A DNA stretch of 64,000 nucleotides from Euborellia annulipes (lineage: Eukaryota > Arthropoda > Insecta > Dermaptera > Anisolabididae): contig JAKCPI010028503.1 of NCBI GenBank assembly GCA_023213315.1, forward strand, positions 1 through 64,000. Direction: 5' to 3'. The notes beneath the pieces are model-generated. The model worked only from the letters and a program-made list of their open reading frames with translations. It searched no databases and had not been told where the DNA came from. This document shows positions 11,386-21,303 of this stretch, piece by piece. The position numbers were made by a program, and so were the translations under genes. How positions within the stretch are numbered: position 1 is the first letter of the stretch; each line of letters opens with the position of its first letter.

Positions 11386-11880
11386 CAGAAAAAGTATATC
11401 AGAAAAGTACTAGTAGGCTTATTCTACTTTTTGGGCAATTTTGTTCAAAAGCTTCGTGTCACGTGTCAGGGGGGGTACTTTTAAAAATTAAAAAAAAAAT
11501 CATTGGAGCTAATTTTGAGAAAATCGATTTGAAAAAGTGCATCAGTAAAGTACTAGTACTTTTTGGTCGATCTTGTTCAAAAGCTTCGTGTAACGTCCCA
11601 GGGGGGGGGGGGGGGGTTCCTAACTTAAATATAAAATTTCAATCCCCTAGCTCTTCTCGTTCTTGAGATATTTTGTTCACAGACAGACAGACAAACACAC
11701 ACACAGACAGACCATGTCGTGAAAACCACTTTTTTGGATTCATGTCAAAAATTCGATGCCGAAATTTTGATAGATATACATGTTTTGAGGTCCCCTGAGT
11801 CCAAAAAAGTGGGTCCCCCAAATTGGTCTGTCTCTTACCATTGGTAATCGTGCCGATCACACCATATTTTTTAGAATCGT
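11386..11880. mobile_element. Rearranged Helentron-like pieces, minus then plus
   Basis: A minus-strand segment from AAAAAGTATATCAG to the microsatellite near 11715 contains two partial repeats of the GTACTAGTA block and a G-homopolymer at 11601-11616. At about 11741 the orientation flips, and a plus-strand segment ends near 11880 with a remnant of the terminal hairpin. Confidence 0.65.
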
Positions 11881-11937
11881 TTGTTTTTAATGGCTATTTA
11901 AAAGATAAAACTTTAAATGGCAAAATTAATTTTTATC

Positions 11938-12640
11938 TTTTTTACTTTCTCTTACCTATGTATATATGTAATATATATATAGAGAGAAAGTATTGGATTC
12001 ATGTCAAAAATTCGATGTCGAGATTTTGATGGATCTTCACGTTTTGAGGTCCCCTGAATCCAAAAAAGTGGTTTTCGCGACATGGTCTGTCTGTGTGTGT
12101 GTGTGGGTGGGTGGGTGGTGTGTGTGGGTGGGTGTGTGTGTGTGTGGTCAATTTTAAGCATGAAGGAATTGAGCTAGGAGGTTGAAATTTTATATTTAAG
12201 TTAAACACCCCCCGGGACCGGAAAAATAAGCTTTTAATCAAAATCGGCCAAAGAGTACTAGTACTTTACTGATGTACTTTTTCAGTTTTTTTCGATTTTC
12301 TCAAAATTCGCTCTAACGATTTTGATTAAAATTCAAAAATCAATTATTTTTTAGATGCTCTTTCAAATGTATATTCTCGTTTTGCCCTCAAAATTGTTTG
12401 AAGCACACTTTACTCTTGTGTTTCATAGGAAAGATAGGAGAAATGGTTGCCATGGTAACAAAATATAAATATTTTCCCATACTTATAAATTTTACATCTG
12501 AATTCAAATATTCCTTACTGCCGGGAACTAAATCTATGTCGACACAAAAAATCTGGTGTGACAAGCACAGTACACAACTTTCGATTACCGAAGGTAAGAG
12601 AAAGTTGTGTGCTGTGCGCCAGTCACACCAGATTTTTTTT
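11938..12640 (+). mobile_element. Helentron-like repeat, full-length plus copy
   Basis: Complete from TTTACTTTCTCTTACCTATG to CACACCAGATTTTTT. The GT/GGGTG microsatellite lies at 12089-12150 and the X-box at 12446-12459. The inner 3' hairpin has the complement of the 5' end (GGTAAGAGAAAGT). Confidence 0.9.
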
Positions 12641-13072
12641 TTTTTAGTTAGGATAATAATCTAGCAAAGTAAATTATGTTAAACAATATTAACTGAGTTA
12701 GCTCTCTGTTTTATTCCGACAGCGTAGATGCCGTTGCCATTCGCCTTGTTGATATGCAAACGGATAAACATGGAATCTATTAGTGCTTTGAGTTATTAAT
12801 GAAATTAATATAGATAAAGAGATAAATAAGGCTAAATTAATGTAAGCTAATCTAATGGCAGAGCTTCATATATAACTAGAATAATATATAACAATAATAA
12901 TTAAAATAACTAAGAGGTCTAAGTTAACATCGTAATTTATGGAATGTTTTATTTACCTCTATTCATCAATTTTAGATGTTGTGAATGAAGAACATAATAA
13001 TAAATAAATCATGAGTAGATATTTCTTCATTAAAGGCAAATATAAATATGAATCGAAAAAGGAAAGTATGAT
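12641..13072. other. Intergenic stretch without recognised feature
   Basis: AT-rich. A slightly more complex patch at 12700-12790 has no open frame of note. No gene seen. Confidence 0.3.
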
Positions 13073-13735
13073 TTATTACTTTCTCTTGCCTATGTATATA
13101 TGTAATAAATAGTGAGAAAATGATTATCATGTAAAAAATTCGATGCCGAGATTTTGATGGAAATACTTGTTTTGGGATCCCCTGAGTCCAAAAAGTGGGT
13201 CCCGCAAAATGCTCTGTCTGTCTGTGAACAAAATATCTCAAGAACGAAAACAGCGAGGAGGTTGATATTTTATATTTAAGTTCCCCCCCCCCCCCTCTGG
13301 GGTTTTGAACAAAATCGTCCAATAAGTACTAGTCATTTCTCTCCAGACCTGGCACGTTGTGGTTACTCTGAAGATCAACTCTCATGGGAATGATACTGAG
13401 GTGGATTCCCGTTTCCTTCCTCATGAGGAAGCATCTCAAATAGAATTGGATAATTTTTGCCATGAGGTGGATTTGAACTCGAGTTGTCTCTAACTCAGGA
13501 TTATAAACTTTATTCTCTCGGCTAATCGCCTCCTCGACTACTACTTTACTGAAGTAATTTTTCCAGTTTTTTTCCAATTCCTCAAAATTTGGTCTAACGA
13601 TTTTGATTAAAATTCATAAATCAACTATTTTTTAGTTGCTCTTTAAAAAGTATATCAGTAAAATTTTTAGTGAAAATTGTTTCAAGTACACTTTACTGAT
13701 GTGGAAGCATTCGCAGCCTATGAAATGCAAGTGGT
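13073..13735 (+). mobile_element. Diverged Helentron-like copy split by a SINE
   Basis: The 5' hairpin ATTACTTTCTCTTGCC... and body are recognisable to about 13335. A SINE (13336-13552) interrupts the GTACTAGTACTTTACTG block, and the remainder runs to about 13735. The X-box segment is absent. Confidence 0.7.
13336..13552 (-). mobile_element. tRNA-derived SINE, family D
   Basis: On the minus strand: head GAGGCGATTAGCCGAGAGAA, B-box-like CGAGTTCAAATCC, then CCTCATGGCAAAAATTATCC and a 3' part with CTTCCTCATGAGGAAGG. The long spacing between boxes suggests a tRNA-Ser/Leu-like source. A second copy is in AP3S intron 4. Confidence 0.7.
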
Positions 13736-13903
13736 CAAGTTTGGAACTAAGGTACTATGGTAAACTAAATATATCTTGACACTGCGTTAAATTCCACCAG
13801 ATTTTGGAATGGATGGCAGCTAGGTTGAGATAAAAAAAAAGGAAAAGTAATAAACGTTTGATCTTTCTCCTAATTATCCTATTAATATCAAACCGTGCCA
13901 AAA

Positions 13904-13932
13904 TTTCGGTCACGGCTTTTGACTTTCTTCAG
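13904..13932 (-). other. Hammerhead-like core
   Basis: On the minus strand: CTGAAGA, a hairpin with GTCA/TGAC pairing (13908-13925), then GAAA. Flanking helices are not resolved. Confidence 0.35.
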
Positions 13933-14446
13933 GACAGCGTTAAAACACTCTGTGTAAATAAAGGCTTCTAAGGTCTTATGGCGGTGTCAAAAAATAGAAT
14001 GTTTAGGAATATTTTCTCAACCTGGCTGCCATCCCTTCAAAACTACAACATAATCGCTATAAAAGTACTGCTCATATTGTGTTTGGAAACTCAGTAAATC
14101 ACTAAACGAAAAATGAAAATCTGAACTTCAACTCAAAAATTTGGAGATTAAAAAAAAGAAGAAATTATCAAACTTGAAGAGAGAAGATATCAAGAGTATA
14201 AATAAGTGTTTATCACAAAAAAGCTTTTCTATTTTCTTGCTATTCAAAATCGAGTTGGATGAGCTAAGACGCCGAAAATACTAAAAAAAAATCCCTCTAT
14301 ATTTACATTAGTAGCCAAAATAATTTAATTGAAAAATATAAACACAGGATGAGATCCACAAACCAATATAAATCAGAGCTATGATGTGACTATGGTAGAT
14401 TTTGAAAACCATGTCATAAATCTATATATAATAATTACGGAGTGTC

Positions 14447-14481
<35 letters not shown>

Positions 14482-14749
14482 CACGCTCTGTTTGACCAAC
14501 TTCCCGTTGGAATTTTGAAACGAAATTTTGCAGTCTTATAGAGGACGTTATAGAGAGTCCCGGAAAAAAAATACTCGGATCCCAAAATTCCTATAACTTT
14601 TTGAGTTATTAATTCTTAAAGTTACGATTTCTCCCATAGGAAATGTATAGAGAAATATTCAAGTATTCTTTGAAGTTGTGTATTCTATGAAGGTAAACAA
14701 ATCCTCAAGCAGGCACTGGATTGGAATACGTAGTAATAATAATTTTCTT

Positions 14750-15003
14750 GCCCTCGGGGCATGGCGTAGAGGTTAGCGTGCTAACCTCATATACCAAACG
14801 TCGCGGGCTCGGACCCCAGGCAGTCCGATGATTTTATTTAAGCCAATTGGATACCAAATGGCTTAAATAAGAATGCCTGGACCTCATATATGTATATTAA
14901 TCTCTATAACGGATATCGTAAAAGTCTTAAATGGCCCAAGATGCCGAAAAGACTGTGTGAATGTGTGTGTGAGTGTGAGTGTGAATGAGAAAAAAGTGTG
15001 AAT

Positions 15004-15033
<30 letters not shown>
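14750..15033 (+). mobile_element. SINE family A inserted in the Helitron
   Basis: tRNA-like head (GGCGTAGAGGTTAGCGTGCT, B-box-like GGGCTCGGACCCC), conserved GGCAGTCCGATGATTTTATT, tail TGTGTGAGTGTGAGTGTGAA and a long poly(A). The exact 9-bp duplication AATTTTCTT (14741-14749 and 15034-15042) shows target-primed insertion. Confidence 0.88.
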
Positions 15034-15039
<6 letters not shown>

Positions 15040-15055
15040 CTTTTATAATTAAGAA

Positions 15056-15420
15056 AAGGCGAGGGTCCGCCGCAGGCGGACCCGAGCCAGCGCTGGGGGG
15101 TCCAGGGAGGCGTAGCCCCCTGTCTAGACGCCAGCCCGTTTCTCATATTTAAGGCGAGGGTCCGCCACAGGCGGGCCCGAGCCAGCTGCTGGGGGGTCCA
15201 GGGAGGCGTAGCCCCCCTGTCTAGACGCCAGCCCGTTTCTCATATTTAAGGCGAGGGTCCGCCACAGGCGGGCCCGAGCCAGCTGGTGGGGGTCCAGGGG
15301 GGCGTAGCCCCCGTCTAGACGCCAGCCCGTTTCTTATATTTAAGAAAGGCGAGGGTCCGCCGCAGGCGGGCCCGAGCCAGCGGCTGGGGTCCAGGGGGGC
15401 GTAGCCCCCCTGGCTAGACG
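15056..15420. repeat. About 90-bp GC-rich tandem repeats, four units
   Basis: Units begin GGCGAGGGTCCGCC and end CCCGTTTCTCATATTTAA. They stand out sharply from the AT-rich surroundings. They resemble the Helitron's own terminal hairpin and probably arose by its duplication. Confidence 0.85.
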
Positions 15421-15452
15421 CGAAGCCCGCCGAAGGCGGGCGGCGCGGCTAG

Positions 15453-16168
15453 TAAATAAATAAAGCCTCAATCTCAAAATTTAAATTCTCAATTAAAGGG
15501 AATGAAAAGTCAAAGGTAATTTTGTAATTGGAATAAAAAAAATGTTTTATCTTTTAATTGAAAAATAAATATAAAACAAAAATAACTGCTAACTAGGTAG
15601 AGAAAAAGGAATTTTTTCAAACAACGCTCAATAGACTGTGAATTAGCCAGTCAATATATAGCTTAAGGCCATTTGCGAGAAGAAGTTTGTGTTTTGATTG
15701 GCTAAAATTGCCTCCCTGGACTCGAACCTGGGTCTCCACGTTTTCACGGCGGGCGGAATACTTTTATCCTAAGTCGCTGACCCAAAAAGAAATGTATCAG
15801 TCTTTTTTACCTAGTTTGAAAAGAGTAATAATAATTAAAATAGTTTTTTATTTTTCAAATTATCTGAGTGGTATAATCCATTATACATGCTAAATAAAGA
15901 ATAAAGCTTTTATTAAAATAAATCTATTATTTAAAACATTTGAAATGAAAAATGTTCGGGGTAATATAATAAAATATTAATTTTTAATTTAAAAAAAAAA
16001 AAACTAAAAAAAAAGGAAAATGAAGTACCAGAGACAATCAATAAAAATGAAGGATTTTCATAATGAAAAATAAAATAAGGCTTAATTAAATAAATCAATT
16101 CAAAATTCCCTATAATGGCTAAATGTCGACTAATCAGCTGAATTTCTTAACAATAAATTGTTAACCTA
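15453..16168. other. AT-rich stretch with one tRNA-like SINE head
   Basis: On the minus strand, 15690-15785 carries GCGACTTAGGATAAAAG and B-box GGTTCGAGTCC, so it is a tRNA-derived SINE remnant. The rest is AT-rich without genes. Confidence 0.4.
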
Positions 16169-17108
16169 CAGGGGATAGACAAAATAATATGAACATCGGA
16201 CATATAGACAAAAATATTTATTTATTAGTAATGTGTTGAGCCAGCTTGTAAAGATTTTTACAGGTTATTTGGGGGGTACTCTAGATGTCTATTTTAAGTT
16301 TTCAATTTCAAGGACTCAATACTAACTTGGTGGGAGAAGAGGGGGGGGGGGACAAAAACCTCAAAATTTTAAGACATTTATCAGTTTTTATTTTGCTTTA
16401 TACCTCGCAATCTAAGCATATTTTGTGCACCATAGTACAATACAAAGTTGTAGATCATTAAATTTGCTAAAATTTGGTTGATATAACGAATTTATAGACC
16501 CAACATTAACCGAGATACGGCCGAGCAAAGTTAGACAAAGAGAAAATTTCTCGAAATGTAAAACAAATAGAAAATTTGTTCGGCTGTATCTCAGTTAATA
16601 TTGGGTTTGCAAATTCGATTTATCAACCATATTTTAGCAAATTTAATACTCTACAATTTTGTATTGCACTATGGTTCACAAAATATGTTTAGTTTGCGAA
16701 ATAGAAGCGAAAAACTGAAAAACTCGAAAGTTTCTAGAAATGTAAAAAAAAAAAAAAATAGAAACTTTAATCGGCCGTATCTCGGGTAATCTTGGGTCTA
16801 CACATTCGTTTTATCAGGAAAATTTAGCAAATTTAACACTCTACAATTCTCTATTATACTATGGTTCACAAAATATGCTTAGTTTATGAAATATAAGCAA
16901 AAAACTGAAAAAGGTCCAAAGATTATGAGGTTTTTGCCCCCTCCCCCCAAGTTAGCACAGGGTCCTCGAGGTCGAAAACGTAAAATAGACATCCTAGAGT
17001 ACCCCCAATTGACCTCCTGTAAAAATTTCTACAAGCTGGCTCAACACATTATTAATAAATAAATATTGTCTATATGTTCGGTGTTCCTATTATTTTATCC
17101 AACCCCCG
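16169..17108. mobile_element. Tc1/mariner-like element with about 210-bp inverted arms
   Basis: The ends CAGGGGATAGACAAAATAAT and CGGGGGTTGGATAAAATAAT (right end, complement) lie between TA dinucleotides (16167-16168 and 17109-17110). Arms of about 210 bp match inverted. The interior holds tandem segments around CGGCTGTATCTCAGTTAATA and TTAGCAAATTTAA. No transposase frame is present. Confidence 0.75.
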
Positions 17109-17110
17109 TA

Positions 17111-18028
17111 CATTAGGGATCTCCGTTGTCAAAGAAAGACCTTAAATTAAAAAAAAATAACCCCTAAATACCAAAATAATAAACATGAATTATCCTATTA
17201 AATTGTTTTTTCAGTATCAGAGAATCCAGATATGTAAAAACAAATTTTTATCTGAAAATAGCGTATTTATTGAAATTAATTTGAGGCCACTATTATAAGC
17301 TTTAAAATGACGTATCAATTCGTCAAGTAGTTGAGCAAGTATCATTTAACAACGACGGGGTTAGATGGGGTTATTGACATTTGTCGAAATTTGACCAGCC
17401 AACCCTCTTGAATTGTGATATAGCTATATTTATATTAAAATTACCGAATGTGTCAGTGGCTAGGAATGTATATCGATCTGCCACGAATGGAATGGAGGAC
17501 GGGGGGGGGGGGGCTAGGGCTTTGGTTGGGGCAGCCCTGGAATGTAATAAGCAAACAATCAAAAGAGCCGTGTAACGATCACATTTCACATCTGCTTCTT
17601 TTTTTTTATTAGTACTAATTATTTCATCTCAAAATAAATAAAGAAACGGGTTTTGACAATAGAAAATTACAAAAATACCAAAGGGTGAGGCTTCTAAAAA
17701 AATTATTCCGATTTAATCCTGAAATGTCACTCGTGTCGAATATAGACATGTAGAAATAAAAGACATTTTTGGCATTAATTGTAGTTTATTTTAATTAGTA
17801 ATTAATAATAGAAAATAACCATGTTTTAGTCATCTGAAACGACTGAAATTGTGCCCGAAACGTGTTTTTTTTTTTTTTTTTTTTTTTAATTTTTTTAAGT
17901 CTTTTTCGGAACCTAAGGCCCGTCCCAAATTATTGGTATCAAATTCAATTGAAATAATTTTCTTGGAAGGGATGCGAACCCTTTACCTTTGATACCAGAA
18001 GTTAATACCCCTTCCCTCTAGCTATAGT
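17111..18028. other. AT-rich intergenic stretch with a SINE-B remnant
   Basis: The minus-strand SINE-B part at about 17895-18010 includes GGGATGCGAACCC and CAATTGAAATAATT. A poly(T) run lies at 17864-17887 and a G-homopolymer near 17502. The overlapping 60-70-residue frames near 17400 have no recognisable feature. Confidence 0.35.
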
Positions 18029-18856
18029 CAACTTTAAATTTTATATACCTGGGTTTTTGTGTTTCCCTTCTTGTTTGATATCAATTTTTACTTTCTCTTA
18101 CCTATGTATATATGTAATATATATATAGAGAGAAAGTATTGGATTCATGTCAAAAATTCGATGTCGAGATTTTGATGGATATTCACGTTTTGAGGTCCCC
18201 TGAATCCAAAAAAGTGGTTTTCGCGACATGGTCTGTCTGTGTGTGTGTCTGTCTGTGTGTCTGTGAACAAAATATCTCAAGAACGAAAAGAGCTAGGAGG
18301 TTGAAATTTTATATTTAAGTTAGACACCCCCATGGGACGTGACACGAAGCTTTTGAACAAAATCGACCAAAAAGTACTAGTACTTTACTGATGCACTTTT
18401 TCAGTTTTTTTCGATTTTCTCAAAATTTGCTCCAACGATTTTTTTTAAAATTCATATATCAACTATTTTTTAGTTGCTCTTTAAAATGTATATTCTCATT
18501 TTGTGATTGAAATCTTCTGAAGACCACTTTACTCTTGTTCTGCATAGAAAAGATAGGAGAAATGGTTGCCATGATAACAAAATATAAACATTTTGCCATA
18601 CTTATAAATTTTACATCTTGAAAATCGAATGTACCATACTGTCGGAAACTAAATACATGTCGACACAAAAAATCTGGTGTGACAAGCACAGTACACAACT
18701 TTCGATTACCGAAGGTAAGAGAAAGTTGTGTGCTGTGCGCCAGTCACACCAGATTTTTCAGAATACAATAATATATTTATATTGATATTTGATATATTGA
18801 TATCAAACAAGTAGAGAAACACAAAAAGCCAGGTATATAAAATTTAAAGTTGCCTT
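18029..18856. repeat. Foldback element split by a Helentron-like copy
   Basis: The arm 18029-18084 (containing TATACCTGGGTTTTTGTGTT and TTGTTTGATATCAA) is repeated inverted at about 18797-18856 (TTGATATCAAACAAGTAGAG, CCAGGTATATAA). The Helentron-like copy 18085-18758 occupies the centre. Confidence 0.75.
18085..18758 (+). mobile_element. Helentron-like repeat, full-length plus copy
   Basis: A complete copy with 5' hairpin, CTGT/GT microsatellite, body and perfect 3' hairpin. The X-box position has one mismatch (GTTGCCATGATAAC, 18565-18578). Confidence 0.9.
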
Positions 18857-19302
18857 AAAATGTAATTAATATCTTCTTACGTTATAATTTTTATATAAAA
18901 ATTAAAATCGTTTATAGGAACTGAACAGTTTCTAAATAGAGTTGTTGTAATTTATGTATATAAAAATAGTTTAAAATCTGAAGATAAAATAATATTATAT
19001 ATACCATGAAACAATTTTTACCATATGTTGACTAATTAAGGTGATTGGAAATATCTTTTAAAATTGAGGTAAAAAATTTTTTTATAAGATGTATTTTAAT
19101 TTTTTGAGACAAGTTTTTTCTGTAATTAAAAAACAAGTAATTGTAATATGTTTTGTGTATGATATGGCAAAGAGGAGTTATATTTATTGGAGTTATCAAA
19201 TCAAACTTAAGTAATTATACAAATGTATTTTTATTTAGCTTATAAACAAGGAAGGGAGCAGTAGCAGCCAAAAATCAAAGCCTCCGATTTTATTACAATT
19301 AA

Positions 19303-19340
19303 CGAGACGTTTCGGGAAAACTTTATTTTCCAATCATCAG
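19303..19340 (-). other. Best hammerhead-like core
   Basis: On the minus strand: canonical CTGATGA (19340-19334), stem-loop TTGGAAAATAAAGTTTTCCC with GGAAAA/TTTTCC pairing, then GAAAC and GTC. All fixed core bases of a hammerhead are present. Helix I and helix III partners are not obvious, so activity is unproven. Confidence 0.5.
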
Positions 19341-19540
19341 TCTTTCAAATTGTATCTGTTCCGGAGTTGTCAAAAGGGTACTATACATTTATTATGTATT
19401 CTAATTATGTGTGAGTGATTCATTTGACTTGTTTAGTGAGAATGATCATAATTTTGGCCCTGAATGCATTATATCGGATAGATCGTAATGAATTTTATGA
19501 AATGTCTTTCAAGAGGATTTCTATTGACTGAACTCTAGCC

Positions 19541-19569
19541 ATGAAGATGGTCGCATAGTCGACCGAAAC
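19541..19569 (+). other. Hammerhead-like core, one core mismatch
   Basis: ATGAAGA (A for the first C), a strong stem GGTCG-CATAGT-CGACC, then GAAAC and GTCG. The stem is well kept while the first core base is changed. Confidence 0.4.
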
Positions 19570-20689
19570 GTCGCTGTGGGTTCTTTAATAAAGAAATAAA
19601 CATAGCTGCTTGACATTTTATTTTTCTAATAAAATTATAAGTTAACGAATGTAAAAGATTATTGGAGCAAATTTGATTTTTGTAAAGTCTCTTTCGACAT
19701 CTGACATTTTATTCAATATGTTTTAATTTATGGAAATCTCAAAGGGCCAACGTTTCGGTCGCACCGAAACATTGGCCCTGGCACTTTGCATTTAAATAAA
19801 AATTGAAAAAACGACTAGCTGTGTTGCTCATTTGAGATTTCCTTAAATAAATCGTATTATCAGCTATACACCTCAATTAAATATGTTTTAAATAAATTTG
19901 ATTGTTAAAGAAATATCAGCAATATCAAAATTTTTTACCTTTAATCAATTTGTTGAGATTAATACTGAATAAAAGAATGTTTTACTAACATCACAATAGC
20001 TAATGCTCTATTGATTTTATGAGAGCATAGCATCAAAGGAAAAAAAAACGTAAAGGAAAAATAGAGTGACTTTACAACAATCTCTCACATATTTTTGTAC
20101 CGTTTGTTTATTCATCAAGAAAACTAGTTTAAATATAATCTCCAGGATGTTATTTTCTTGGTTGTTTATTATTTTTTCTAAAATATTTAACAAAAAAATT
20201 TTCATCTTGATTCAAATGCAATAATCTTGTTTTGATCTGAGAAATGTTTTAGAAAAATATCCCTTGGGTCTATAGTGGTCTTGGGTGTATAGTAAAATAT
20301 TTTATAGATACAAGTCAACTCCATTTATCGAATACTTTTTGTAAATTTCATAAACATTTTCGAGGAGGTAATTTTGGTGAAAAAAAAAAATGTGAGAAGA
20401 GAAAAACAAGTTTAATTAAATAATGAAAAGGCAAATAGCAATATGGTAATAGAATTTTAATGGGAAAATAAATATGGATAAAAAAATCCGGTATAGATTC
20501 GATTAAGTAAAGAAAAAAAAAAATAATATAATAAAATATCTCTTCTTATGACTAATATTAAAATTTTAATTAAAAAACAAATCTATTCAATACCAGTTTC
20601 ATTTACTTATATTATCACCGATGGAGCAGTTAACAGAGAGAGCCAATTTTGATCTAACAATTCAAGTTCGCTTCCTTCAGAGCAGAGAT

Positions 20690-21038
20690 TTTTTACTTTC
20701 TCTTACCTTATATATGAAATATATAGAAAGTATTGCGGTCGTGTCAAAAATTCGATGTCGAGATTTTGATGGATATACACGTTTTAAGGTCCCCTGAGTC
20801 CAAAAAAGTGAGTCCGGCAAATTGGTCTGTCTGTGAACAAAATATCTCAGCAACTAAAAGAGCTACGAGGTTGAAAAATTATATATTTGAGTAAACGCCT
20901 CCCTTCCCCTCTTGAACAAAATCGGCCAAAAAGTACTACTACTTTACTGATGTATTTTTTCAGTTCTTGCGATTTTCTCAAAATTCGCTTAAAACGATTT
21001 TGTTTAAAATTCATAAATTAGAGCTAATTTCAAATCAT
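20690..21038 (+). mobile_element. Helentron-like repeat, 5' part
   Basis: Starts TTTTTACTTTCTCTTACCTT and continues to the AAAATTCATAAATT block, where a LINE-like insertion follows. The X-box and 3' hairpin are missing. Confidence 0.75.
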
Positions 21039-21054
21039 TATAAAGAAATTTTAA

Positions 21055-21288
21055 CTTTGCTCAGGGGCCCACATCTTGTGGGTAGGTGGATGCCGACCAC
21101 GAGCTACCCGAGCTGGGACTGCCAGTCCTATTCTTTACATGTCTGTCCCTTTCTTCTATATTTTCAACAGGCGTGAGACTGTGCAACGGGCCGGTCTGTT
21201 CTATTTCTTCCGGTCGCAAAAAACCCATTCTGACGACCCATTTTACCGCTGATCCCGCACCGCAGGAATAATAAAGGCGAAGAAGAAG
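21055..21288 (+). mobile_element. LINE 3' end with 15-bp target duplication
   Basis: ATAAAGAAATTTTAA occurs exactly at 21040-21054 and 21289-21303. The insert is richer in GC and ends AATAATAAAGGCGAAGAAGAAG, the microsatellite tail of several non-LTR families. The short open frames in it show no reverse-transcriptase motif, so only the 3' end is present. Confidence 0.75.
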
Positions 21289-21303
21289 ATAAAGAAATTT
21301 TAA

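Larger units (their letters stand above)
14421..15452 (+). mobile_element. Non-autonomous Helitron with GC-rich tandem repeats
   Basis: The 5' end TCTATATATAATAATTACGG starts with TC after an A. The 3' end has the hairpin GCCCGCCGAAGGCGGGC, a short spacer, then CTAG (15449-15452) followed by T. TC start, hairpin, CTRR end and A/T target are the canonical Helitron signature. Next to the 5' end is a CTGT/CCGT microsatellite (14449-14482). A SINE interrupts the middle. From 15056 four units of about 90 bp, very GC-rich, each hold the hairpin GGTCCGCC...GGCGG(A/G)CC and GTCTAGACGCCAGCCCG. No helicase coding is present. Confidence 0.88.
18857..20689. other. AT-rich stretch with several hammerhead-like repeats
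   Basis: Two cores are annotated separately at 19303-19340 and 19541-19569. A third related sequence, AACGTTTCGGTCGCACCGAAAC, lies near 19750. The remaining sequence is AT-rich with no exon or SINE head recognised. Confidence 0.35.

Noticed and set aside
11138..12241. Several short frames repeating SRKPLFWIQGTSK
   Set aside because: The same peptide appears wherever the Helentron-like repeat occurs, on both strands, with no conservation beyond DNA identity.
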